From Candidatus Moraniibacteriota bacterium (lineage in GTDB: Bacteria > Patescibacteriota > Minisyncoccia > Moranbacterales > GWC2-37-73), in contig DOKE01000032.1 in assembly GCA_003510895.1 (NCBI GenBank), positions 1-13,576 on the forward strand: a DNA stretch of 13,576 nucleotides. The letters run 5' to 3'. The stretch's first letter is position 1, and each line of letters begins with the position of its first letter. A program made the position numbers and the translations under genes. Positions 6,956 through 13,409 of the stretch are shown here, piece after piece. The notes under the pieces were generated by a model that was given only the letters and a program-made list of their open reading frames with translations, ran no database searches and was not told the origin of the DNA.

Positions 6956-7966
6956 ATGAAAACAAAACTTTCTAAAATATTCTCTCGTGAAAAAGGAATT
7001 TGGTATGCTTATCTTTGGGATGAGAGTGATAGGATGGGATTTAAAAAATATTTAGGATATGAAGTTGAAAACAACTTGTTTATCAGAAAAGATGGTAAAC
7101 TTTTTATTTGGTACAGCGACAATGAAACAGAAATAATCCATCAAAAAATCAAAGATAAATTTCTTCATGATAAAAATTTTGTTAACAAGATATTCGAAGA
7201 TCTTAATTGTGAATGGAAGTATATTAGTCCGCATATCGAGCGTGGTGTACAAATAAAAAATATTGAAGAATTGCGCGAATATTATAATCATTTGGTAAAA
7301 TGGTGGTCTGCTATGAATATATTATTTCGCCTAGGTTTAACTGAAGATTTAGTTGAATCTGTATTGGAATATAGAAAAAAAGCTGAAAAATTTTCTGATG
7401 CGATGATTGATGTGTGGGATGAATTTTGGAGTAAAAAAAGCAAATTAAATAAAATTATGAATTTAGTTACTCCAAAAGAGGCCTTTTTCATGGATAACTT
7501 GTCTCAACAAGAAATCTCAGCAATTATGGATCGAGAAAACGGAGTCGCTCTATTCAATAGTGTGCTTTATCCACTTAATCAGGTAGAAGATATTTTAAGG
7601 GAAAATAATTTAGAATTAGAAAAAGAAATTATCGAGGATGCGTTTGAAATTAAAGGGGCTGTGGCATTCAAGGGAATAACCCGGGGTTTTGTAAGAGTTA
7701 TTCTACTGGCCAAAGATATTTCCAAAATACAACAAGGAGAAATTTTAGTCACTGACATGACAAGACCTGATTATCTTCCTGCTATGCGTAAATCTGCTGC
7801 CTTTGTGACCGACGAAGGCGGCATCACTTGTCATGCTGCAATTGTAGCGCGCGAATTAAAAAAACCTTGCATCATCGGCACCAAAATCGCCACGCAGGTT
7901 TTGAAAGATGGGTATTTGGTGGAAGTGGATGCGGATAGTGGAATAGTTAGAATAATAAAAAATTAA
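6956..7966 (+). CDS. Short swivel protein without ATP-grasp
   Basis: The 336-residue product has an acceptor-type module (about 1-235) and a C-terminal phospho-histidine swivel: GEILVTDMTRPDY, VTDEGGITCHAAIVAREL (His293), then KKPCIIGTKIATQVL. The module shares EAFFMDN with the 3843-5921 protein, which marks them as paralogues. It begins (GIWYAYLWDES) where that protein leaves its ATP-grasp domain. An in-frame ATG at 6884 exists, but the bases from there to 6950 are the ATP-grasp fossil read in another frame, so the ATG at 6956 is the real start. The histidine and its surroundings are intact, which argues for a functional protein that depends on another ATP-grasp to be charged. The last 150 bases are richer in G+C than the body and nearly match the end of the 8818-10251 gene. 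Confidence 0.8.
   Translation: MKTKLSKIFSREKGIWYAYLWDESDRMGFKKYLGYEVENNLFIRKDGKLFIWYSDNETEIIHQKIKDKFLHDKNFVNKIFEDLNCEWKYISPHIERGVQIKNIEELREYYNHLVKWWSAMNILFRLGLTEDLVESVLEYRKKAEKFSDAMIDVWDEFWSKKSKLNKIMNLVTPKEAFFMDNLSQQEISAIMDRENGVALFNSVLYPLNQVEDILRENNLELEKEIIEDAFEIKGAVAFKGITRGFVRVILLAKDISKIQQGEILVTDMTRPDYLPAMRKSAAFVTDEGGITCHAAIVARELKKPCIIGTKIATQVLKDGYLVEVDADSGIVRIIKN
7875..7900 (+). repeat. 26-bp direct repeat, copy 1 (swivel end)
   Basis: These 26 bases are identical to 10130-10155, and similarity continues for about 50 bases downstream. They encode the GTKIATQV segment. The third paralogue (about 5820-5846) encodes the same residues with seven silent third-base differences, so protein conservation alone does not explain the identity. 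Recent gene conversion or duplication between the two copies is likely. Confidence 0.75.
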
Positions 7967-7980
7967 TAAAATAAAAAACT

Positions 7981-8805
7981 ATGAAAGGAGAATTTTTATT
8001 TACAAGACACAGTAAGGCCAAATATGAAACATACGGGGAAACTCTCAAATCTGAAAATCCCCAGGCTTCTCATAATCCGGACAATCAGTTGGAAAATGAT
8101 TTGTCAGAATCCGGTATTGAATTGGCAAGAAAAAAGGCTGAAAAACTATTTGATTCCATGGATTCTCAGAAAGATGCTTTGTTTTTTGTCTCCAGTAAAG
8201 AAGCAAGAGCATTTGAAACCGCTATGATTTATCAAGAAGTTGCCAAAGAAAGAGGTTTTGAAATTATTGAAACAAGAGATGAGGATAGCAGAGATATGAA
8301 AAACGGCATGACCAGGAAGATGGCCGATGAAAATATACGCGCAATAAATAGTCTCTCATTGAAAATTTCAAATCAATTAGTGGGAAATATTTTTAATCCT
8401 GAGGCATATCTGGGAGAAATTAATTGGCAGGCGCTTGATGAAGAAACAAAGAAAAAATGGAAAATGGCCAGAGAGATAATAAATGCTGATGATCAGGGCT
8501 CCTGGGGTGGAAATTTTTATAAGCATTCCGGATCTATTCAAAAAATATTTCCCGAATTAAAATCTTCTAGAGATGAATACGAAACTACTTTCAGAAAATT
8601 GTTAAGACTCGTCCAGTTTGCGCAAAGCAAGGTTGAAAGTTCTGATGGTAAAAAAAATATCAAGATCTTAGCATTTGGACATGAAAATTATTTAGGTCAC
8701 GCTTTGAATGAATATTTTGGAGATCATGAGATCAAAAATTGTGAAACGCTCACAATAGAAGCGGATATTGATGGCGGGTATAAAATGGAAAGAAAAAATT
8801 ATTAA
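7981..8805 (+). CDS. Histidine phosphatase superfamily protein
   Basis: The 274-residue product shows the superfamily pattern: FTRHSKAKY near the N terminus with His10 (RHS rather than the usual RHG), VSSKEARAFETA with Arg76, and the second histidine in LAFGHENYLGHAL (His234). An insert of about 100 residues between the second and third motifs, with WGGNFYKHSG, would form a substrate cap. No secretion signal is visible. It lies 14 bases after one swivel gene and 12 bases before another, so the order swivel, phosphatase, swivel, phosphatase, swivel holds across the block. A Ser in place of the motif Gly occurs elsewhere in the superfamily and does not by itself mean loss of activity. The substrate is not known. 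Confidence 0.8.
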   Translation: MKGEFLFTRHSKAKYETYGETLKSENPQASHNPDNQLENDLSESGIELARKKAEKLFDSMDSQKDALFFVSSKEARAFETAMIYQEVAKERGFEIIETRDEDSRDMKNGMTRKMADENIRAINSLSLKISNQLVGNIFNPEAYLGEINWQALDEETKKKWKMAREIINADDQGSWGGNFYKHSGSIQKIFPELKSSRDEYETTFRKLLRLVQFAQSKVESSDGKKNIKILAFGHENYLGHALNEYFGDHEIKNCETLTIEADIDGGYKMERKNY

Positions 8806-8817
8806 ATTATTTTTCAG

Positions 8818-10251
8818 ATGGCTGAAGGTAAATATATATTTATTTGGAGTAATTATCAATCCTTGTTAACACTGGAGATGAATTTCTTGGCTTACAAAGA
8901 TTACAGGAGTTTTGATTGGAACCAGGTTGATAATGTAATTGAATTTTCAAAAGATAATGTGATTAGGACTTTTCATTCTAAAAATGACTCTAAAAAAGAC
9001 AGGGAAAGAAGTGAAAATTTTTTAGATAAAAAATATGCAGATAATTTTTTTGAGCAGGAAGAAAAAAGTTATTTAGAGTCTTGGAAGTTTTTTGGTAAAT
9101 TAAAAAATGCAAAATATTCAAAGCTTACAGATGAGGAGTTGGCTGATTTATTGAATGAGGCTGTTCATTTGTGGTGCATTCAAATTGGTTATTTTAGAGC
9201 CTCTCAGGTTGATGGAACATTTTGCTTAATGAATGAAATAAGAAAAAAATTTTCAGAGAAAGAAATTTCTTTACTCTTAACTCCATCCAAGCCGGACATT
9301 ATTAGCAGGGAAATTATGGATTGGAATAAGATATTGAGAAATGATTATTCCAGAAAAAATATTATAAATCATATGGAGAAATATCCATGGATTGTTGCCG
9401 CGCATTTCACGTTGGAAGATTGTGTTGAAACATTAAGACATAGATATGAATCATCAGATTTGTCTTTTGGAGAAAATATATTGGAAGAAAAAAAAGAACT
9501 CAATGAAAAACAAAAAAAATTGATCAAAAGAGCGGATAAAAATTTAAAAAAAATAATTCAAATAATTCAGAGGTTAATTTTATCAAGATCCAATGTTAAA
9601 TCTTGTTGGGCTGGCACTGATTTTTATCTGATTCCATTGTTTAAAGAAATATCTAAAAGAAGCGGAGAAAACATATACGAAATAAACAAATTTTATTTAA
9701 AGGAGGAAATAATCGGGTTATTGAGAAAAGGAAATAAAATCTCAAGAAAAGAAAAAGAAAAGAGAAAAGAATTTTTTGTAGGTTTATGGAAAAACAACAA
9801 ATTATTTTTCAAATCTGGAGCAGAGGCTGAAAATATTGTTAAAAAAGAGCTCAAAGATCTTTATGCAGTTAAAAAGACGAATGAGATTAAAGGATCTTCC
9901 GCCAATGGTGGAGCAGTCAAGGGAGTGGTTAGAATTCTAGGTTCAAATAACATAGAAAAAGCTAAAAATTTGAGAGAAACATTTAAGAAGGGAGAAATTC
10001 TGGTTACGGAAATGACCCAGCCAAATATTGTTGACATAGCAAGCAGGGCGGGAGCCATAATAACCGATGAGGGCGGTATGTTATCTCATGCTGCGATAAT
10101 TTCCCGTGAATTTAAAATACCTTGCATTGTCGGCACCAAAATCGCCACGCAGGTTCTGCATGACGGGGATTTAGTGGAAGTGGACGCGGATAATGGAATA
10201 GTTAGGATTTTGGAGAAAGCTAAAAATCAGAATTTGACAGAATCGTCATAG
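8818..10251 (+). CDS. Swivel protein without ATP-grasp, third copy
   Basis: The 477-residue product has a lysine-rich helical module (about 1-360) and a C-terminal phospho-histidine swivel: GEILVTEMTQPN, ITDEGGMLSHAAIISREF (His424, with Ser in place of the Cys seen in its paralogues, a variant also found in rifampin-phosphotransferase-like proteins), then KIPCIVGTKIATQVL. The start KYIFIWSNYQS resembles the opening of the modules in the other swivel proteins, and there is again no ATP-grasp domain. The middle contains a long charged helical stretch (about 220-260). The ATG at 8818 follows an A/T-rich leader without Shine-Dalgarno. The last codons contain the -35 box of the promoter for the next gene, so the phosphotransfer operon probably ends here, although no terminator hairpin is seen. 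Substrate unknown. Confidence 0.78.
   Translation: MAEGKYIFIWSNYQSLLTLEMNFLAYKDYRSFDWNQVDNVIEFSKDNVIRTFHSKNDSKKDRERSENFLDKKYADNFFEQEEKSYLESWKFFGKLKNAKYSKLTDEELADLLNEAVHLWCIQIGYFRASQVDGTFCLMNEIRKKFSEKEISLLLTPSKPDIISREIMDWNKILRNDYSRKNIINHMEKYPWIVAAHFTLEDCVETLRHRYESSDLSFGENILEEKKELNEKQKKLIKRADKNLKKIIQIIQRLILSRSNVKSCWAGTDFYLIPLFKEISKRSGENIYEINKFYLKEEIIGLLRKGNKISRKEKEKRKEFFVGLWKNNKLFFKSGAEAENIVKKELKDLYAVKKTNEIKGSSANGGAVKGVVRILGSNNIEKAKNLRETFKKGEILVTEMTQPNIVDIASRAGAIITDEGGMLSHAAIISREFKIPCIVGTKIATQVLHDGDLVEVDADNGIVRILEKAKNQNLTESS
10130..10155 (+). repeat. 26-bp direct repeat, copy 2 (swivel end)
   Basis: Partner of 7875-7900, identical over 26 bases and lying 2255 bases downstream in the paralogous swivel gene. 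A repeat pair of this kind could support recombination that deletes or duplicates the intervening phosphatase-swivel unit. Confidence 0.75.
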
Positions 10252-10261
10252 ATGATACAAT
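10234..10261 (+). promoter_or_regulatory. Strong sigma70-type promoter for the ATPase gene
   Basis: A perfect TTGACA (10234-10239), a 16-bp spacer and TACAAT (10256-10261, five of six matches) lie just ahead of the ATPase gene, with the -35 box inside the last codons of the preceding gene. Transcription would begin near 10268, leaving a leader of about 25 bases. This separates the ATPase from the phosphotransfer operon. Confidence 0.6.
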
Positions 10262-10288
10262 TATAACTGTTATAACCGTCATAAATGT
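10261..10288. promoter_or_regulatory. Palindromic operator with 9-bp repeats
   Basis: TTATAAC-T-GTTATAA (10261-10275) is a perfect palindrome with 7-bp arms that abuts the -10 box and covers the expected start site, the usual place for a dimeric repressor. The same stretch can be read as three imperfect tandem 9-mers (TATAACTGT, TATAACCGT, CATAAATGT; 10262-10288). CGTCATAAATG (10277-10287) also repeats CGTCATAGATG (10244-10254) with one mismatch. The regulator is unknown; the ATPase has a winged-helix-like part, but self-control is speculative. Confidence 0.5.
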
Positions 10289-10291
10289 AAT

Positions 10292-11674
10292 ATGGGTAAA
10301 AAAGACCTTATTTTAGCCGAAATTTATAGACAGAATAAACATTGGAAAGACGCTAGTGTTTTTTTTGCTGATTTAGACAAGATAAAACATAGCCGGACTT
10401 TACTAGATAAAATTATCCCTTATGTAGAAAAAAAAGAAATTATTTCTATTATCGGTTTGCGCCGAACAGGGAAGACCGCTCTTTTGAAACAATTGATTCA
10501 AAAAATAATCAAAAAAACAAAACCGGAAAATATTTTTTTTCTTACGCTAGACGAGGACTTGCTTGGCAATAGAGTCGGATTGGCAGACTATATTAATATT
10601 TTTTTGGAAATAAGCGATTCTGGCAAACAACGATATATTTTTATTGATGAGGTGCAATATGCTTTAAAATGGCAGCATATTATCAAACGCTATTATGACA
10701 CAGAGCCCAATTTGAAATTTGTGATCAGTGGATCATCAGCTTTGTTTATAAAAAAACAAGCTACGGAAAGTTTAGTCGGACGGATTTATGAGTTTAAGCT
10801 GCCAGTTTTAAGTTTTGAGGAATATTTGATGATTAAAGGCGTGTCGAGTGAATTGCTTTCCGATTTTCGGCAATTTGCCATTGCGCCCGGGCAAAAAAAA
10901 ATAAATAAAGCTGGCATTGAAAAATTAGTTTATCAGCAAGGAGATGAGCTTAAAAAATATTTTTACGACTATTTATTTTTTGGACAGTTTCCGTCTTTGG
11001 TTAATGAATTAGATGTTGAAGCGCGCAAGAAATATTTAATTGAGTCAATTTATAAAAAAACCTTAGAATATGATATCCCGAAAATATTCGGTGTGGAAAA
11101 AATAGAAGAATTGAAATTTTTGTTTCAAGTAGTGGTTAGTGAAGTAGGCTCAATTGTTGAAATTGGAAATCTGGCAAGTGAAGCGGGGCTGAACAAGGAA
11201 ACTGTTAATAAATATCTGCGCTATTTTGAAAATAGTTTTTTGATTTATTTTGTTTATAATTTTTCTAAGTCATTTCGCAAATCCAAAAGATTGCTCAGAA
11301 AAATTTATTTAGAGAGCGTTAATTTTTATGCAGCTTTCCGCGATGTTGATAATTTGGAAATTGATTCCCCGGCGGTAGGTTTTTTAGTAGAAAATTATTT
11401 CTATAATATTTTGCAACAACAATATCAATATGTCGCTTTTTTTCGAGTGAGAAAAGAGGAATTTGATTTTATCGCCGCTAAAGATTTGATGGATAAAAAA
11501 AGCTATCAATATTTTGAAGTGAGACATACCAACAGTATCAGGGAAGGCGACCTGGCGTTTATTAGGCGAAAGGCGCAGAAGGCAGATGATATTTATACGA
11601 TAATTTCAAAAGATAAACTGGAGTTTTCTAAACAGCGGAATATATTTCCAATTTGGATTATGAAAAATTATTAA
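10292..11674 (+). CDS. AAA-type ATPase with DUF4143-like C terminus
   Basis: The 460-residue product fits the widespread AAA_14/DUF4143 family of predicted ATPases. It shows Walker A GLRRTGKTALL (Lys61), Walker B YIFIDEVQ (Asp119-Glu120), and the sensor segment KFVISGSSALF followed by GRIYEFKLPVLSFEEYL, which is typical of this group. A winged-helix-like segment (EIGNLASEAGLNKETVNKYL) and a C-terminal part with FDFIAAKD and YFEVRHTN follow. The latter resembles the degenerate PD-(D/E)xK nuclease fold proposed for this family, here with Arg where Lys is usual. Roles suggested for relatives include mobile-element and stress functions, but the biochemistry is unclear. It has its own promoter and operator, so it need not belong to the phosphotransfer block. 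The riboflavin genes start 22 bases downstream and may be read through from it. Confidence 0.85.
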   Translation: MGKKDLILAEIYRQNKHWKDASVFFADLDKIKHSRTLLDKIIPYVEKKEIISIIGLRRTGKTALLKQLIQKIIKKTKPENIFFLTLDEDLLGNRVGLADYINIFLEISDSGKQRYIFIDEVQYALKWQHIIKRYYDTEPNLKFVISGSSALFIKKQATESLVGRIYEFKLPVLSFEEYLMIKGVSSELLSDFRQFAIAPGQKKINKAGIEKLVYQQGDELKKYFYDYLFFGQFPSLVNELDVEARKKYLIESIYKKTLEYDIPKIFGVEKIEELKFLFQVVVSEVGSIVEIGNLASEAGLNKETVNKYLRYFENSFLIYFVYNFSKSFRKSKRLLRKIYLESVNFYAAFRDVDNLEIDSPAVGFLVENYFYNILQQQYQYVAFFRVRKEEFDFIAAKDLMDKKSYQYFEVRHTNSIREGDLAFIRRKAQKADDIYTIISKDKLEFSKQRNIFPIWIMKNY

Positions 11675-11696
11675 TTAAAAAAGCAAAAGAATAAAT

Positions 11697-12041
11697 ATGA
11701 AGATAAGAAACGTTGTTATTGAAGGAAGAAATAAGGGAGAGAAAATCGGATTTCCAACAATCAACCTAAAGATCGAAGATAAAGCGAAGAACATTTTAGA
11801 GGCAGGAGTTTATTCCGGGATGGTTTTCTGGGATGGCAATAGCAAAAAAGCGGGTATATTCATCAGGCCTGATAAAGAAATGTTAGAAGCTCATATACTG
11901 GGCTTTTATGGAAACTTAAGAGGAAAAACAGTGGAAGTTGAAATTGGCAAAAAAATTCGAGAGGCTATTAATTTTTCGAGTGATGAAGAATTGATTTCGC
12001 AAATAGGTAGGGATATTGAAAAAATCACAACTATAAAGTAA
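11697..12041 (+). CDS. ribF: Stand-alone riboflavin kinase domain
   Basis: The 114-residue product matches only the C-terminal flavokinase half of bifunctional RibF, which phosphorylates riboflavin to FMN with ATP. Visible signatures are GEKIGFPTINLK (the G-x-P-T-x-N nucleotide and metal site), GVYSGMVFWDG, LEAHILGFYGNLRGKTVEV (the glutamate taken as the catalytic base), and INFSSDEELISQIGRDI. The FAD synthetase half is absent, so FAD would need another enzyme. The usual G-x-x-P-T loop after the second strand is replaced by a shorter IFIRPDKEM, making this a minimal version. The gene lies nine bases ahead of riboflavin synthase. No FMN riboswitch can be seen in the 22-base leader. The symbol follows the domain; archaeal-type CTP-dependent RibK is not indicated. 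Confidence 0.8.
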   Translation: MKIRNVVIEGRNKGEKIGFPTINLKIEDKAKNILEAGVYSGMVFWDGNSKKAGIFIRPDKEMLEAHILGFYGNLRGKTVEVEIGKKIREAINFSSDEELISQIGRDIEKITTIK

Positions 12042-12050
12042 TCTAACTCT

Positions 12051-12653
12051 ATGTTTACAGGAATAATCGCAAAATTGTCGGAAATAAAAAAAACTTCTTA
12101 TAAAAGCGGAAGTCTTTTTGTTGAAATTAAAAAACCAGCCGGCTGGAAAATAGGAGAAGGAGAAAGTATTTCTGTTAATGGCGTATGTTCTACGGCGAGA
12201 AAAATAAATAGCGATATTTTTGAAGTTGAATATATGCCAGAGACAATAAAAAAAACAACTGTGGGCGGGTTTAAAAAAGGTATTCTTGTCAATTTGGAAA
12301 AAAGTTTGAAAATGAACGATCTTTTGGATGGGCATATTGTGCAGGGACATATTGATGCGCGAGGTAAAATTAGGGAGATAAGAAAAATCAAGGAATCAAA
12401 AGTGATCAAAATTCAGACGCCAAGCAAGTTTATGATTTATATAGTTCCCAAGGGCTCGATTTCTATTGACGGTATAAGTCTGACTGTTGTTGATGTCGGG
12501 ATAAATTGGTTTTCCGTTTCCCTTGTCAGTTATACGCTTGAAAATACTAATATGCATAAGCTGAATGTTGACGATGAAGTGAATATTGAAACGGATATTT
12601 TGGCAAAATATATTTATAATTTTTTTAAAAAAACCTATGCAAAGAAAAAATAA
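12051..12653 (+). CDS. ribE: Riboflavin synthase, alpha chain
   Basis: The 200-residue product is riboflavin synthase, which dismutates two 6,7-dimethyl-8-ribityllumazine molecules to riboflavin and the pyrimidinedione precursor. It opens with the invariant MFTGII and contains two lumazine-binding repeats: GESISVNGVCST (about 38-49) with DGHIVQGHID (around His95), and KGSISIDGISLTV (about 134-146) with NIETDILAKY. Length and repeat order match the family. It is followed with overlap by lumazine synthase, its substrate supplier, and preceded by riboflavin kinase, which uses its product. The early enzymes (GTP cyclohydrolase II, deaminase/reductase, dihydroxybutanone-phosphate synthase) are not in the window. 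Some species use ribC or ribE for this gene. Confidence 0.95.
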   Translation: MFTGIIAKLSEIKKTSYKSGSLFVEIKKPAGWKIGEGESISVNGVCSTARKINSDIFEVEYMPETIKKTTVGGFKKGILVNLEKSLKMNDLLDGHIVQGHIDARGKIREIRKIKESKVIKIQTPSKFMIYIVPKGSISIDGISLTVVDVGINWFSVSLVSYTLENTNMHKLNVDDEVNIETDILAKYIYNFFKKTYAKKK

Positions 12654-13098
12654 CAAAGAGGAGGAAATTATTGATGGAAAAAAATTAAAAATAGGCATAG
12701 TGGTTGCCAAATTTAATGCTGACATTACAGGAGGAATGCTCCAAGGCGCAATAGATGTTTTGGAAAGAAATAATGTTAAAAAAGAAAACATTGAAATTGT
12801 ATATTGCCCGGGATCTTTTGAGGTTCCATTGGTTTGTCAGAAGCTGGCTCTCAAAAATAAATATGACGGCATTGTGGCTATTGGATGTTTGATAAAAGGC
12901 GAAACTGACCACTATCATTACATAGCAAATACAGCCTCAAAGGGCATTATGGATGTTTCTTTAAAATTTAATATTCCGATTGGCTTTGGAATAATTACGG
13001 TTAACAACTTGAAACAAGCCAACGACCGTTCAGGAAAGACAAACAATAAAGGCGCTGAATCCGCTCAGGCAATCTTGGATTTAATGAGACGAAAGTAA
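12637..13098 (+). CDS. ribH: 6,7-dimethyl-8-ribityllumazine synthase
   Basis: The 153-residue product condenses the ribityl-amino-pyrimidinedione with dihydroxybutanone phosphate to form lumazine. Family signatures are GIVVAKFNADIT, CPGSFEVP, GCLIKGETDHYHYI with the catalytic-type His92, IPIGFGIITVNN and QANDRSG (Arg131). The ATG at 12637 lies inside the end of ribE, overlapping it by 17 bases; an earlier ATG at 12586 would add a hydrophobic tail copied from ribE coding sequence and is rejected. AGGAGG occurs at 12659-12664, but it encodes glutamates after the chosen ATG, and the only start it would suit is a rare in-frame ATT at 12670. The enzyme normally forms pentamers or icosahedral 60-mers. 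It appears to be the last gene of the riboflavin unit. Confidence 0.94.
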   Translation: MQRKNNKEEEIIDGKKLKIGIVVAKFNADITGGMLQGAIDVLERNNVKKENIEIVYCPGSFEVPLVCQKLALKNKYDGIVAIGCLIKGETDHYHYIANTASKGIMDVSLKFNIPIGFGIITVNNLKQANDRSGKTNNKGAESAQAILDLMRRK

Positions 13099-13134
13099 GA
13101 AAAAATGTAATAACAGAGAGTCCTAAAATCAATA

Positions 13135-13163
13135 TTGACAAAATGTCCGGTATAGGATAGGAT
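13135..13163 (+). promoter_or_regulatory. Sigma70-type promoter for secE-nusG
   Basis: A perfect TTGACA (13135-13140) is followed by a 17-bp spacer and TAGGAT (13158-13163, four of six matches to TATAAT). The predicted start is near 13170, about 45 bases before secE. The hairpin at 13174 would lie almost at the 5' end of this transcript. Confidence 0.5.
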
Positions 13164-13173
13164 AAGAATATAG

Positions 13174-13193
13174 AAAAGCCCCCCGGGCTTTTT
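13174..13193 (+). terminator. Intrinsic terminator-like hairpin before secE
   Basis: AAAAGCCC (13174-13181) pairs with GGGCTTTT (13185-13192) around a CCC loop, and the T-run at 13189-13193 follows the GC core, giving the shape of a rho-independent terminator for the riboflavin unit. It lies downstream of the secE promoter, so for transcripts starting there it would be a 5' hairpin rather than a stop. The A-rich left flank gives a weaker U-run on the other strand too. Confidence 0.6.
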
Positions 13194-13214
13194 AAAAAAC
13201 CCTTAAAATATCTT

Positions 13215-13403
13215 ATGTTAAACCAAATCATAGCCTTTATAAGAGAAGCGAAAATAGAACTTTCAAAGGTTAATTGGCCAACAAAAAAACAAACTAAAAA
13301 TTACACCATATTGGTTGTGGTGATTAGTTTGATTGTAGCCGCTTTTTTGGGTGGGTTGGATTATTTTTTTAGTTATCTTTTGAAACAATTTTTATTGAAA
13401 TAA
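13215..13403 (+). CDS. secE: Protein translocase subunit SecE
   Basis: The 62-residue product is a minimal SecE, the clamp subunit that holds SecY in the protein-export channel. It has the amphipathic helix with IELSKVNWPTKKQT (about 14-28), containing the conserved V-x-W-P-x family core, followed by a single membrane span of about 25 hydrophobic residues (ILVVVISLIVAAFLGGLDYF). Single-span SecE of this size is common outside the enterobacteria. The order secE-nusG with a six-base gap is one of the most conserved gene pairs in bacteria and supports the call. Confidence 0.95.
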   Translation: MLNQIIAFIREAKIELSKVNWPTKKQTKNYTILVVVISLIVAAFLGGLDYFFSYLLKQFLLK

Positions 13404-13409
13404 AATTTT

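Noticed and set aside
11675..11696. FMN riboswitch before the riboflavin genes
   Set aside because: The gap is only 22 bases of A-rich sequence, far too short for the conserved RFN element.
12586..12636. Earlier ATG for lumazine synthase
   Set aside because: It reads ribE coding sequence out of frame and adds a hydrophobic stretch not found in the family.
12659..12676. AGGAGG as a Shine-Dalgarno site for a later lumazine synthase start
   Set aside because: The only in-frame codon at fitting distance is ATT, the ATG at 12674 is out of frame, and Glu codons explain the motif.
11916..12918. Several minus-strand open frames of 77-144 codons across the riboflavin genes
   Set aside because: They lie opposite well-supported genes, are rich in Phe, Ser and Ile as expected for antisense of A-rich coding sequence, and resemble nothing.
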